The translations under genes and the position numbers were made by a program. A stretch of DNA of 31,882 bases from Chara braunii (Eukaryota > Streptophyta > Charophyceae > Charales > Characeae), in NCBI GenBank assembly GCA_003427395.1, contig BFEA01000497.1:49938-81819 (forward strand). The letters are read 5' to 3'. Below are positions 8,241 to 18,780 of the stretch, piece after piece (position 1 is the first letter of the stretch; each line of letters begins with the position of its first letter). A model generated the notes under the pieces. The model did no database searches and was not told the origin of the DNA. It saw only the letters and a list, made by a program, of their open reading frames with translations.

Positions 8241-8406
8241 GCACACGCACACACACACACTCAATCTGACAAAAAATGGTGAAAGTCCATAAAACAGGTC
8301 AGCACAGTATGACGATACCCGCATGCATGAGACGAATGCCGGTCCTCTCTCTTCCTCTCTTTCTCTCCCTATCTTTCTCTCTCATTCTCTACCTCAATGA
8401 AAATGA

Positions 8407-8765
8407 GCAATGGCGAAATGACAATATTTGGACTGCACCATGACACTGGAAGCCAGATCGAATCATGGTGTCCAAAAAGCAGTATTACATCAACATGACA
8501 CCAATGGAAAATTGTAACACTGAAATCCTATGTAAGTGAGGGCTTTCTCTCGCCACCACCCACATATTTATCGAGGCCCTTCTCCCTACTTAGTGCTTAG
8601 CGCCCAACCCACTTTCTACACGGTTACTCTTTGCCCGCTAATTGACAATGCAACTTTTGACATCAACAGCCAAACGAAGTACTTGAAGATGTCGACCAAT
8701 GCAGGCCTTCGCCTACACCAGGTATGTGCCCCCGCATCATCACCCTCATCTCTTTCTATTTTCCT
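8407..8765 (+). repeat. Exon-like cassette C
   Basis: Colinear with cassette A over about 350 bp, with GTAAGTGAG at 8532 and CTCTCGCCACCACC shortly after. Segment 8670-8721 (52 bp) is bordered by ATCAACAG and GTATGTG. Its resemblance to cassette B over the exon-like core and conserved AG/GT borders suggests tandem duplication of an exon with its flanks. The gene it would belong to is not identified. Confidence 0.45.
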
Positions 8766-9554
8766 CCCTCTTTCTTTCTCAAACCCGCACATACACACAT
8801 GCATAGCGGGTTCTTTGACTGTGTCTGATTAGTTTCACACAGTTACTGTCCTTGTTGGTCGGGGTTTGGACCGCCAATCTGCCAGGATCACAAGGTTGAT
8901 GTAAAGTTGACCGCTTTTCTCAGGGTTATCATTGAACCTGGGAGATACGGTCGTGTCCCCACCCATTGGTCAAATACATTTGGGCAACTGTCGAGTTCAA
9001 CCATCCTGATGAGAACCTAGCGAAACAGTGTGGCACATTTATGCTTATTCTGAATGTATAGTGATTATGGCAACACATACGCACACACATATACAGCGCA
9101 CACACTCACAAATGCGTGTTGAGCGTGCCCTCGATCTTTATTCTCATTATAAGTTGGGACCTGCATATTGTCAGTCGATCCTTTGGGTAAAGGCTTTTGT
9201 TGTATCTTTTTCCCCCATTCTTCATCTCCTTATACCTCCTCGTTTTCCCTGACTGCGTCTTAACCGCAATTGCTTCCAGAATGAAGCACAAACAAAACAA
9301 CAATAATAGTAGTAGTAAACATATATTGAATGTATATGCACCACCTTTCCAACCCGATACATCTAACGATGAGGGCTCATCGACTTATTATGGGGATGAT
9401 CGCAAAGAGGAAGCAGAGCACTACCAAAAACAGCGACCTTCCCATTTGGCAAGTTGATTGCAGATATCCTACAGATCGCGATTGGCGGTCGTTCCACCCA
9501 GAGAGAACCCCCACGCTCAAGTTCTCCCTCGTTAGTCGGGATACTAGATTGTAA

Positions 9555-9665
9555 TAATAATCATAATATCATCATCATAATAATAATAGTAACAATAATC
9601 ATAATAATAATGACGATAATAATAATAATAATCATAATCATAATAATAATAATAATAATAAATAT
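9555..9665. repeat. (AAT/ATC)n microsatellite
   Basis: About 110 bp of interrupted AATAAT/ATCATA triplets. The long Ile-rich ORF across it is a repeat translation. Confidence 0.85.
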
Positions 9666-9889
9666 ACTATATAAATCAAGTATGAACATACACAAGCCTT
9701 TTTGTCAGTTCGATACTGCAATGTCGGGGGGGGCGAGGTGCGTCGTTTTTGAGAGTCGGCAATCAGTGTCGCCCATCGAAGTACTCTCTCTCTCGCTATG
9801 TGAATCCGTACGTGTGTCGTCAACCCAAAGAGTCAGGAGAGAGTTTTCCCTTTCTTTCTCTCTTTTTCTTCCACATACACACACACACT

Positions 9890-10700
9890 TATGCACAGTA
9901 ATGTATACTTCCAAGTTGTAATGGTAGGTTCATTTGACCGTGCTCACTGTATTACCAAAGTATCGTGAATCATCTGCGAGTTGGGAGAGTCTACCAACCC
10001 TCTCCTTCCCCCACACACACGTAGATGTAGCGGTGCACATTTCTATGTCATAGTGGTAGATTCACTTGCTGTCGATGGAAATATTACGGGTCAGCCGCCT
10101 GATTCATAATCAAATATACACACACACTCTCCAACCACCTCCCACATGAGTCGGTGAAAATCCAACAGAACAGCCCAACATAGTCATGCTATTTTACGTC
10201 GAGTGGTGTATAGCGAACATGACATCGCTCACACACATACACACATACACGAGTGTTTAGCAGTGTATGCTTCCATGTACTAGCGGAAAACTCATTCGAC
10301 TTAGCACCTTTTATAGGTGTAAATATCATGTTGCAGGTTGCGCGATTCACACACACACATATACACCCACATACGTACGCATACACACCTACCTATACAC
10401 ACACACAACGGTTCATATTTTCTGAGTCATTCGATTTCACTCTCCTTATCGATAGAAGTATCATATCGCCAGCCGCGAGGTTTTGAGACTTACATGCTTT
10501 CTCTCCTCCCTCTCCCACTCACATATATGTACTCACGAATGACGATCCCTCGGGCGAACCGGGGAGAAGGCGAGACATCGGGCGAGTGTAAATGGCAATG
10601 TATATTCCCCTGTTGTTGTGGGAGATTCATTCGTTTTTGCTAATCCTATTGATGGAAGTAGGTGAGGTAGATCGCGAGGTTTGGAGACTCACCTGTTGTT
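9890..10700. repeat. Five degenerate tandem units with ACAC-rich spacers
   Basis: Units near 9897, 10032, 10258, 10405 and 10590 share a pattern: T(A/G)T(A/G)TxTTCC or similar, then GGTAGATTCATT-like, then GATGGAAGTA-like, then (G)CCGCGAGGTTTTGAGA-like. Most are followed by ACACAC-rich spacer. Similarity is low but colinear. GGTGAAAATCCA at 10153 also matches GGTGAAAGTCCA at 8278, tying this block to the cassette region. Confidence 0.4.
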
Positions 10701-10729
10701 CCCCTCGTCGTCGTCGTCGTCGTCTTTAG

Positions 10730-10880
10730 TCGATGTAGCCCGACGTCACGACAAACCCTCCGAGAAAAGCGATTCGAGGCTCGGACGGCGCAACAAAAAT
10801 CCTCTGTCAACTACCAGAAAACGACTCGTCCGTCACTCGCAAATTGGAATCCCCTTGCTGTTACCAACCACAGAGTCGAG
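10730..10880 (+). CDS. Candidate internal exon (unidentified gene)
   Basis: A pyrimidine-rich run containing repeated CGT and ending TCTTTAG precedes 10730, and GAG|GTAAGT follows 10880. These are strong acceptor and donor signals around a 151-bp segment. One plus frame is open throughout and gives a basic, Ser/Arg-rich peptide (for example RLGRRNKNPLSTTRKRLVRH) with no recognised domain. The upstream (CGT)n would translate as poly-Ser if the acceptor were not used. No flanking exon can be assigned with confidence, so this could be chance. Confidence 0.3.
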
Positions 10881-11220
10881 GTAAGTGGTCCTCTTCTTTC
10901 GCTCCCCTTTCTCCTTCTTCTCCTTCTCCTTTCTCTCCTTTTTCTTCTTCTCCTTCCTTCTTCACCCGCAAGCCCGCATCCGTCTTGCTCTACCCCTGCG
11001 CTTGTTTCCTCTTCACACTCGTTTTTTTCACTGCCCTCTGCGCACGTCGTCTTCGCTACGTTCTGTGCGCGGTTTTCCTCGTTGATAGTATGGTCGCACT
11101 CCGACTCCCGCACGCTCCCTACTTGTTCTCTTTTTTTCCTCCCTTCTTCTTGTTCTTATTCTTCTTCTCCTTTTCTTCTTCCCGCACCTTTTTCAGTCGC
11201 ACGACCGTCTTCCTTATTCA
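10881..11220. repeat. Pyrimidine-rich (CTT/CCT) tract
   Basis: Two dense CTT/TCC blocks (10890-10965 and 11125-11190) are separated by mixed sequence. It is low-complexity; ORFs rich in Phe/Ser/Leu here are artefacts. It directly precedes the second LTR-like copy and may include that element's left end. Confidence 0.6.
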
Positions 11221-11600
11221 CTCCTTCCTCCTCTACTTCCCGCTTCTCGCAGCTTTCTACCTTCTGCTTCTGGCTGCGTTCTTCCCTTCGCAGTCTTACG
11301 AGTCTTCGCGATGTACACTTTGGTCCCGAGCGGCCGGTTGCTAGTGACCTTGGCCACCCTGTTGCCCAAAACGGTTGCTCCGGTGGAATCTAACTCGATT
11401 CCGGAGATGGATTCATAAAAGTGAATCCGTAATGAACGAGATTCGATAAATTAAAATAAATAAATAACGAAATAAAAGAAGACAAGTCTAACCAAAACAA
11501 CAAAATAAAAATGAAAGGGAAAAAAAAAATCTTACTACTAACCACCCCGTCGTGCCAACTGTCACAACGGGGTATAACTATAACTAATTTCCTATCTCTA

Positions 11601-11622
11601 GGTCACAGGTTCGAGTCCCGAT
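11601..11622 (+). other. tRNA-like T-arm / B-box in LTR copy 2
   Basis: GGTTCGAGTCC at 11608-11618 matches the Pol III B-box, preceded by AGGTCAC like a tRNA variable loop. T-stem pairing is weaker than in copy 1. No complete tRNA is present. Confidence 0.45.
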
Positions 11623-11668
11623 TGCCCGAGCGCGGGTGGAAAGAGTTGCGGATCTCCTTTACAAAAGA

Positions 11669-11747
11669 AGTTAGCTCAGGGGTCGATTTGGTTCATTCCT
11701 TGCATCCCTTGTTTGTCAGCTTGCACCTTAAATCTATTGAGCTAACT
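11669..11747. repeat. Inverted repeat in LTR copy 2
   Basis: AGTTAGCTCA (11669-11678) is the exact complement of TGAGCTAACT (11738-11747). Compared with copy 1, the third base C became T and its partner G became A, so pairing is retained. Confidence 0.7.
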
Positions 11748-12250
11748 CCTATTCTATTTAAGGAGAGAGTCGCTCAGTTATATGAAGAGTTATCTGGGCC
11801 CTGCCCACCTTGTGGCCTCAGCCTGTTTCTAGATCTGTGTGTGTGCATGTTCGTCGGCTTGTACGCCTGTCTGAGTGCTTGTCGGCTTAAGTGTGTGTGT
11901 GTGACCCACAAGGACACTTTGTTGATCGGATGGCCCGAAGGGCCGGTGCTTACCTATGGTCATGACATTGAGGGTTGCGGCGGGGAAAACACTCACACGG
12001 CGGGGAAATTGGTACCACACCACTTAACGGTTGATGTGTCGGGTATTCGAGGCTGAGCAGAAGAAGACTAAGTTCGCATTTTTAGAACCTAATACCAGTA
12101 ATTGTTGCTTGGCACGTTTCCATAGGTTGTCCCGGTCTTAATGGTCGAGTTATTCGCCTCACTGCGTCAGGCCAAAACGTTCTTACTTTTCACTCCTAAC
12201 CACCCCCGGAATGGTAACCTGCGTTGATACCACATCGAATGCAAAATCAT

Positions 12251-12280
12251 GAGCAAATACCCTTGTAAGGGTGTTTGCTC
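12251..12280 (+). other. Terminal hairpin of LTR copy 2
   Basis: GAGCAAATACCCTT (12251-12264) pairs with AAGGGTGTTTGCTC (12267-12280) over 14 positions including one T-G wobble. Relative to copy 1, C1233-G1258 corresponds to G12253-C12278 and the wobble G1232-T1259 to A12252-T12279. Confidence 0.75.
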
Positions 12281-13884
12281 TGACATCTCTTTCTACCGCG
12301 GACCCCCCCTACGCCCTCCGCTCACGCGGACCTCCTCTAGCCCCCTCCAGTCCGGTCCGTCACCTCCCCATGGCCAACGGTGTGTCACAAGTCGCCGAAG
12401 CGGTGACGACCTCGGCACCGGGCTCCATACCAGTGCCGGCGGACCAGGCCCATCAGCCCCAGGGGGATCTGCACACCATCATCACCTCCCTCCTTGCGCC
12501 CTTACAGGCGCAGGTGACGACTCTTGCCGCTGGACTTCGGCAACTCTAGGACGTCGATCGTCCTTCCTCTCCCCACTCTCTCTCTTCCCCTAGCTCCCAG
12601 TCCGGGTCCCCCGTCCTCCGACATGGTGGCCATGGCGGAGCTTCCTCCTCCGATGCCCCCGGCCCAGCCATCCTGACGACCATCCACACTCCTAGCGCGA
12701 CGGCCGCCACGGGTCAGGCCTTCCCTCACTCTACGGGCGCACCCGCCCAGACGTCGGTCACTACTGTCACGAGACCACAACCCGCTGTCGTGGTCTCAAC
12801 TTTTTCGGGTGCCCCGCTTCTCCCCCCCCTTCGCACGACAGCCGCGCTACCTGGCTCTCCCCCTTATGGGATGCCCCCGCCGCTCGTGCGTCTACTTTCC
12901 CCATTCCTACTACTCCTCGCTCAATCTACGTTCTACGTCTCAAGGACGAGCTTGCCCAGACCCGGGCCCTCTTACGCCTTTAGCCACCCATACCCTCACA
13001 GGTGGTCGCGCCTTCGGGCGCACCCCCTTCTTCCTCTACTCTTCCTTCCATGCAGGCTCGCTTCCCTCGCCCTACACCCCCTCCACTCCCATCCTACCTT
13101 CTTCCTATTCCCTCGATTGCTGCGACCTCTTCTACCGCAGCTCCCTCTCAGCCTGCCGTTGTTGTCCCCGCCGCTCCCCCATGAGGCCCAGGCGTACAGT
13201 CAGTTGCGCCCCTTTCTCTAGGATTTGCGCCAACTTACTCAGCCGTAGCGCAGGCCTCTGCTCCTCGATCTCCTCGCCGCCAGAACGGTGGCGCACCACT
13301 CGTCCGCTTGGCGGACATTACGTTGCATGATGGTACAGGATACGCATGTCTCGGTGGCTATAGTCTGCCACCCGCATGGGCGTCCCACCCGACATGTGGG
13401 TGACTCACCTATCCACTCGCCTGCGTGGCGGTCCTTTCGACGCCTGGGAGGATTTCTACACCCACTCCCTTCGTGAGGGTCAAATCCCGACCTTCATGGA
13501 TTTGCAGGCATTCCTCGAGGATCGCTTCGAAGCCCGGCACAAAGTGACGGACGCCTTTGAGCGTGTCGTCATTACACGTTGATCCGGCTCTGGTGGCCCT
13601 GCCACGACCGCCTTATTTGTGATGTGGCGTTCCTCACCGAGGCTGCCCTTATTGATCACTTTTTGGCCAGCCCTCCCCTTGAGTACCGCTCTGAGTTTTG
13701 GCGATATGACTTCACATCGGTCCCGCAGGCCTACAAGGCCGACAGGGCTCATGAGCTGATGCGAGCCCGTCTTCACCCCGTTTTCTCCTCCCAGCCCCAG
13801 CATACTAGTTACGCTCCCTTCTCTCACGACACTTCTCAGCATCGTTCCCCTTTCCTCGGTCGCCCCCGCCGTACCGCGCAGTAG
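12271..13884 (+). pseudogene. gag: Ty3/gypsy gag remnant
   Basis: Gag would form the particle and bind element RNA. Downstream of the LTR is Ala/Pro/Ser-rich coding-like sequence; a coiled-coil-like LKDELAQTRALLRL (about 12930-12980); and a capsid-like stretch about 13385-13870 with WVTHLSTRLRGGPFDAWEDF, AFLEDRF, EFWRYDF and RARLHPVFSS. The reading moves through several frames (switches near 13380 and 13580) and meets stops at 12547, 12981, 13182 and 13882. No CCHC zinc knuckle is visible at the C-terminus. The assignment rests on position before pol and on the capsid-like Trp/Phe pattern, so exact ends are uncertain. Non-functional. Confidence 0.6.
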
Positions 13885-13896
13885 GTCCGCCACTTC

Positions 13897-15100
13897 TTGC
13901 GCCACTTTAGCGTGCTCGAGTATGGTGAGCAGGACACTGTTGCCCCGTTGTCACTCGCCCTCTCCACCCTCTCGTGGGAGCCAGATCCTCCTTCTATCTC
14001 CATGGCTCTCATCTCTACTTCCCTCACTCCGTCGTCCGTCGAGTCCACCCCGCCGTCACACGCTGACGCTGATGATGAGGAGCTCGCACGCTATACGGAC
14101 GACCTGAAGCCCGCAGTTCGTGACCTCATTCGAGAGTACCACGACGTTGTCCCATCGTCATTCTCGTATCCCGGCATCCCACCGATGCGCGACGCCGAGC
14201 ACTCCATCCAGCTTGTGCCTGACTATCGTGTTTACCACCAGGCACCCTACGGACCCGCGATCCCCAAGGCCACTGAACCCAAGTGTCAGTTTGAGGATTT
14301 CCTGAGACTGCGTTTCATTAAACCCAGCAACTCCCCGCGGGGTGAACCCGTCCTCTTTGCTCGCAAAGCGGATAGAACTCTCAGTCTCTGCATCGACTAT
14401 CACGGTCTCAACCACTACACGGTTAAGAACAGCTACCCCATGCCTCGTTCCGATGAGTTGTTCGACCGCCTAGCAGGCAACCGTTTCTTTACAAAGATTG
14501 ATCTTCGTAGCGGTTACCATTAGATCCACGTCGCTGCAGTGGACCAGCAGAAGACAGTGTTCCGATCGCACTTCGGCCGCTATGAGTTTACGGTGATGCC
14601 ATTCGTCCTCACCAACGCACCCGCTATCTTCCAGAGACATCTTCAGTGATATCCTGGAGCAGTGCGTTTTTCGTCTACGTCGATGATATCCTCATTTACA
14701 GTTCTACCCTAAAGGAGCATCTTAGACACGTCCACGACGTCCTTGACCGCTTGCGCAGACATGGTTTCTACGCCAAGCTGAGCAAGTGCCGCTTTGCCCA
14801 GCACAAAGTGGATTTCGTAGGACACTACGTGTCTGACCAGGGTCTCCACATGGACGACGTGAAGATTATTACTATTGCGGAGTGGCCCGTCCCCACATCC
14901 GCCAAGCAGCTTCGCAACTTCCTAGGCCTCACTGGCTACTCTAGCAATTCCATCGAGGGATACGTTAGGTATTCCTACGTCCTTACCTCCACTCTCCTCC
15001 GTAAGAACCCGCCATGGTGTTGGACACCCCTCCACGAGGACGCCTTTCACGCCCTCAAGAAGACGGTGTCATGTGCACCAGTTCTTCACCTACCCGATTT
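13897..15100 (+). pseudogene. pol: Ty3/gypsy reverse transcriptase remnant
   Basis: Reverse transcriptase would copy element RNA into cDNA. Visible in order are [57 protein letters not shown] (stop TAG at 14521 right after GYH), the VMPF-LTNAP motif, and the catalytic VYVDDILIYS (YVDD at 14676-14687), then LSKCRFAQHKVDFVGH and a thumb FLGLTGY. A small deletion with frame changes lies between 14630 and 14672. The stretch before RT (13897-14150) shows no DSG/DTG aspartic protease motif, so protease appears deleted. The motifs are diagnostic of Ty3/gypsy RT. Confidence 0.93.
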
Positions 15101-15640
15101 TGATCGCCCTTTTATCCTTGCCACTGATGCGTTAGACTTTGTTGTAGGAACAATGCTTTCTCAGATTTTCCCCTCCTCTCCTGATTCCTCTCATCCTTGC
15201 ATTCCTCGCTTCCCACCCCTCGACCCCTACCACTGCTTTCCGCCTAACGCCTACTCGTCTAGCTACTGATGAGCCTTCTATTGATTATTCTCCTACCATC
15301 GTCGAGGACGGCACCGTCGAGTCTCGCTCGGGTGATTGTTCGATAGTCTTCTACTCCCGTCAGCTTCTGCCCGCCGAGATAAACTACACGGCTGATGAAC
15401 ATGAGGTTCTCGCAGTAGTTTATGTCGCTCGGCACTGACGTCAACACCTGCACGGGGCACCATTCACGGTGCGCCCGAACAACTCTGTTGCCTAGGCTTT
15501 TTTGACAAAGCCAAAGCTCACTCCTCGACAGGCTCGCTGGTGGCGTGACCTATCCAAGTTTCGTTTCATCACTGAGCACATCAAGCGTGAGACTAATCGG
15601 GTCGCAGATGCCTTATCTCGGTGCCCCGACCATGATCTGC
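15040..15640 (+). pseudogene. pol: Ty3/gypsy RNase H remnant
   Basis: RNase H would degrade RNA in the RNA-DNA hybrid. PVLHLPDFDRPFILATDALD (about 15078-15137) carries the first catalytic Asp region. SIVFYSRQLLPAEINYTADE with the Glu-containing helix follows at about 15340, and RVADALSRCPD marks the end near 15600-15632. Between the first strands and FYSRQLL is a Ser/Pro-rich insertion of about 50 residues (15165-15330), during which the frame shifts. Stops occur at 15436 (TGA, where the family has Trp after RH) and 15493 (TAG). Confidence 0.85.
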
Positions 15641-15859
15641 AGATCCAGCTTGCTCCCATCTCGGTCACCACCGTCCACCACTCGGTGATCGATGAGTTTC
15701 GCACCCTGTATCGCCACGACCCCGACTATCGAGACATCTATGCGACCCTTCGGAGTGGTAAGACCGTCCCAAACCACTCTCTCGGGGACAACGGTCTTGT
15801 GTACTGGCACGGTTCAGAGGGCCCAGAGAGCCCTGTATTTGCGTTCTTTCCACTGGACA

Positions 15860-16990
15860 GCTACGTGTCTGGGCAGTAGCAGAGTTCCATGACCAGGCAG
15901 CCGCTGGTCATATGGGCTCCCACAAGACGTTGGCTCATGTGAGCCGCCTGTACGTCTGGCCGAAGCGCAAGGACTTTGTGAAGGACTACGTCGCATAATG
16001 TCTCACTTGTCAGGAGGTGAACAAGGCGAACCACCTGCCTTATGTTTTGCTCCAGCCTCTTCCTATCCCTGAGGGTCGTTGACAGTCCATCTCGATGGAC
16101 TTTATCGACCCTCTTCGTCCTCCGACCCCCCGCAATCATGATGCTACCCTGGTCGTCGTCGACCGCTTCACGAAGCGCGCACGCTTTGTTCCGTGCCGCT
16201 ATGCCATCAGTTCACGTAAAGTCGCCGACATCGTGTTTGACCGAGTCGTGCGTGACCACGCCTTACCTCTGAACATCATATCTGACCGAGGCCCGCACTT
16301 TACCAACCGATTATATCAACGACTCTACAAGGTGTAGAACACCCAGCTCCGCTTCTCCTCGTCTTACCATCCCCAGACTGATGGTCAGACCGAGGTCACG
16401 AGCATGACTCTCGGAGATATTCTCTGAAAGATTGTTTGTGACGACCACCAGTGGGATCTCCATCTTGCCTACGTGGAGATAGCCTACAACCACGCCATCT
16501 CGCCAGCCACGGGGATGTCGCCTTACTATTGCGACCTCGGATATCACCCTCGTGTTCCCGCAAACTTCCTTCAACCGTCACAGATGCATCCCGACACGAG
16601 TTGTCCTGCGCTGGATGATTGGGTTGCACACATGACGTCGATCAAGAAGATCGCGCATGAGCACATAGCCGCTTTCTAGACTCACATGGCCGCACGTGCG
16701 AACCGATCGAGGATGGATCATCCATTCAAAGTTGATGATGATGTGCTTGTCGACGCCCGCCACTTACAGCTCGAAGCGGACACACTTCCCAAGTTCCGGT
16801 GTCGCTTCTTCGGCCCATGTCGCATTCTCGAGGCCGTCGATTCTGATACGACTTCTAGTTTATTCAGCTTCTATGTGAAGTTGCCCGACTACCTACGCCA
16901 GGCTCGTGTGCACGATGTCTACCACGTCTCATTACTGCGTCCCTACCGCAGACCGTCTGAGCGTTTCGCTGAACGACCATACGAGCGCCC
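15860..16990 (+). pseudogene. pol: Ty3/gypsy integrase remnant
   Basis: Integrase would insert element cDNA into the genome. After a frame change near 15850, the zinc-binding part shows H15909-x3-H15921 and C15999-x2-C16008 (codon starts). The catalytic core has D at 16098 (MDFIDPLRP), D at 16284 (ISDRGPHF) and E at 16392 (DGQTEV), which is exactly DD35E spacing. The C-terminal part has DDDVLVDARHL, PKFRCRFFGPC, HDVYHVSLLRPY. In-frame stops are at 15996, 16080, 16335, 16425 and 16677. The catalytic residues survive but the frame is dead. Confidence 0.93.
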
Positions 16991-17344
16991 TTCACCCATC
17001 ATGGTGGACGACCACGAGGAGTTCCTCGTTTCAGACATCATTAGTCCCCGAGTCACCGACGACAACCCTCCCCATGTCGAGTTCTCGTACGTTGGAAGGG
17101 TTACCCTGATGAGGAGGCTACTTGGGAGCCCCTCGAGCACTTGCAGCACGCTCGCATGTTGGTGCGTGCCTATGATCGTGCTCGTCGTGCTGGGTTGACT
17201 GCTCCTCCTCAGCCCACCAACCCTCCTCCTTCTCCCTCGGCTGAGGAGACCGTTAAAGTCGAGCTTGCTCCATCTGAGGCAGACCTTCAGCAGCAGTCCG
17301 ATGCTTCTAAGCGTCCACAACGCACTCATCGTCGTCCTGCTTGA
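16991..17344 (+). pseudogene. C-terminal chromodomain of the gypsy integrase
   Basis: After the integrase GPY-like region, HEEFLVSDIISPRV is followed by a 1-nt frame break near 17083 and then WKGYPDEEATWEPLEHLQHA. The pattern WKGY-xx-E-x-TWEP is the chromodomain signature. Chromoviruses are thought to use this domain to target integration to marked chromatin. A Pro/Gln/Glu-rich tail runs to the TGA at 17342-17344. Confidence 0.85.
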
Positions 17345-18780
17345 TACGATGATTGACTCTGACTTATCTTCTCACTTCTTTGACTTCTCTGTACTCCATC
17401 CACTCTAGTTTTGTCACTTCAGCTCGTCGATGTTGTAGCTCTTCCTCGACGACATTCCGAACTTCTCATTATGGACGTCGTCGGCAGCTTCACGGCCTTC
17501 GTCACGATCAACTCTACCTACTTCAGACGTCGTCAGTCTCTTACCACCTTACCCTGTACAGTATCCTGGTTGTGTCGCATGATGGTCTCCCCTCGCCGGG
17601 TTCCTCTGAGTTGGGCTCTCCCGTAGTATACGCATAAGCATCAGGACCGTAGTGTTGCCCTGGCTTCCCACCTTACAGATCCAACACCGACTTCCCCCAC
17701 CTTAGTAGTCATTTGCATGATTCCCTTACCCATCACTTTATCTACCGTATGTCGACCCTCACGCCGTAGTTAGGGAGGCTTGCATGCTTCATCTAGGTGC
17801 GCCCAGTATACCAGGCTCCCTTATTCCCCTACATGGTCGACCCTCCATAGCGGTCACCCCTTTAGTCGAACATTACGCGCCCTGATGGTCTATCTGTTAG
17901 GGTCATTGGTTTTGTTCGCTCCCAGTTCCTTACCCTCATTGAGCCTGATGACATGTGTCTCCCTATCATTATGTGTGAATGCCCTTAGGAGTTTCTTGAC
18001 CCCTAGGCTGCATTCGCCACCCTCAGAGACCATCCCACCCTTTGGTTGCGACACACTCCTCCTGTGACATATGGTTGTCTTGTTGTTGCTTTGTTGCTCT
18101 CAGACTGAGGCTACTGCCTCCGACATTCTAGGATTTGGTTGTCATTACTTTCCGCTTCCTAGGACAAGTATGCTAGTTAGTTGTTTTTGCTTTCACTTAG
18201 GCAATTACTTGTGATATTGTTGTTATTTGTCACATTTTTTATCCTAGGTTGCATCGCATGGACTCGGCATGGTGCTTGCTCCGCATCCTAGACTACTCGG
18301 GTTTTCTCTTTCTTTGGTAGAGTTCCGCTTCTTAGCAGAAGCGTGCTTGTATCTAGGCGATCCATCACAGGCCGAGGATCGTGTTGCGGACCTCTGGTTG
18401 GCCTGTTTGACCAGCCCCTTGGCCTGTGAGACCAGCCCCTCGGTACCAGCCAGTCTAGTCCAGTCTAGTCAGTCCGATGGGGTATACCCCAGCTGTTGTC
18501 TGTTTTTCAGATCATTCTGCATTCACACAATTTGGAGTACAGGCATTGGAATCTCACGTGGGAGATGCGTTGTGCCATCTTGCTCCACTCTCATCCTCCA
18601 TCTCCATCTTTATCCCAGGCGGAGCACCACACCAGGTGGGTCCGCCATAGGCGGGTACTGAAACTGATCTCTGTCTCTTTTAATGAGTGCACAGTCTGAT
18701 TGATACTGATCTCTGTATTTTTTGTTTTATGAGAATAAATATATAATTGATACTGATCTCTGTGTCAAATGCCAATGACT
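17345..18780 (+). other. Probable 3' untranslated part of the gypsy element
   Basis: No domain-bearing ORF is seen. A 21-bp tandem repeat built on TTGGCCTGT-xxGACCAGCCCC occupies 18398-18439, followed by two CAGTCTAGTC units (18451-18470). An identical 18-mer beginning ATTGATACTG occurs at 18699-18716 and 18746-18763, with a partial copy at 18663-18674. AATAAA at 18734-18739 is a possible polyadenylation signal. No LTR-related sequence appears. Confidence 0.45.

Larger units (their letters stand above)
11220..12285 (+). mobile_element. LTR-like repeat, copy 2: inferred 5' LTR of the gypsy element
   Basis: Homologous to 1-1265 in the same orientation. The left boundary is uncertain: similarity begins around the CCCGCTTCTCGC block (11238) and becomes clear at CCACCCCGTCGTGCC (11541). 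It ends with the hairpin at 12251-12280 and GACA at 12285, immediately before gag-like sequence, which is why I call it a 5' LTR. A TATTTAA at 11755 could be a promoter element. I could not find a convincing tRNA-complementary primer-binding site after 12285, nor a 3' LTR downstream of pol. Confidence 0.55.

Noticed and set aside
10844-11393. Phe/Ser-rich ORFs up to 166 codons
   Set aside because: Low-complexity pyrimidine tract; open in more than one frame and lacking domain features.
12790-13330. Pro/Leu- and Ser/Arg-rich ORFs of 143-173 codons as separate genes
   Set aside because: They lie in alternate frames of the gag leader, and frame 0 carries the coiled-coil-like segment.
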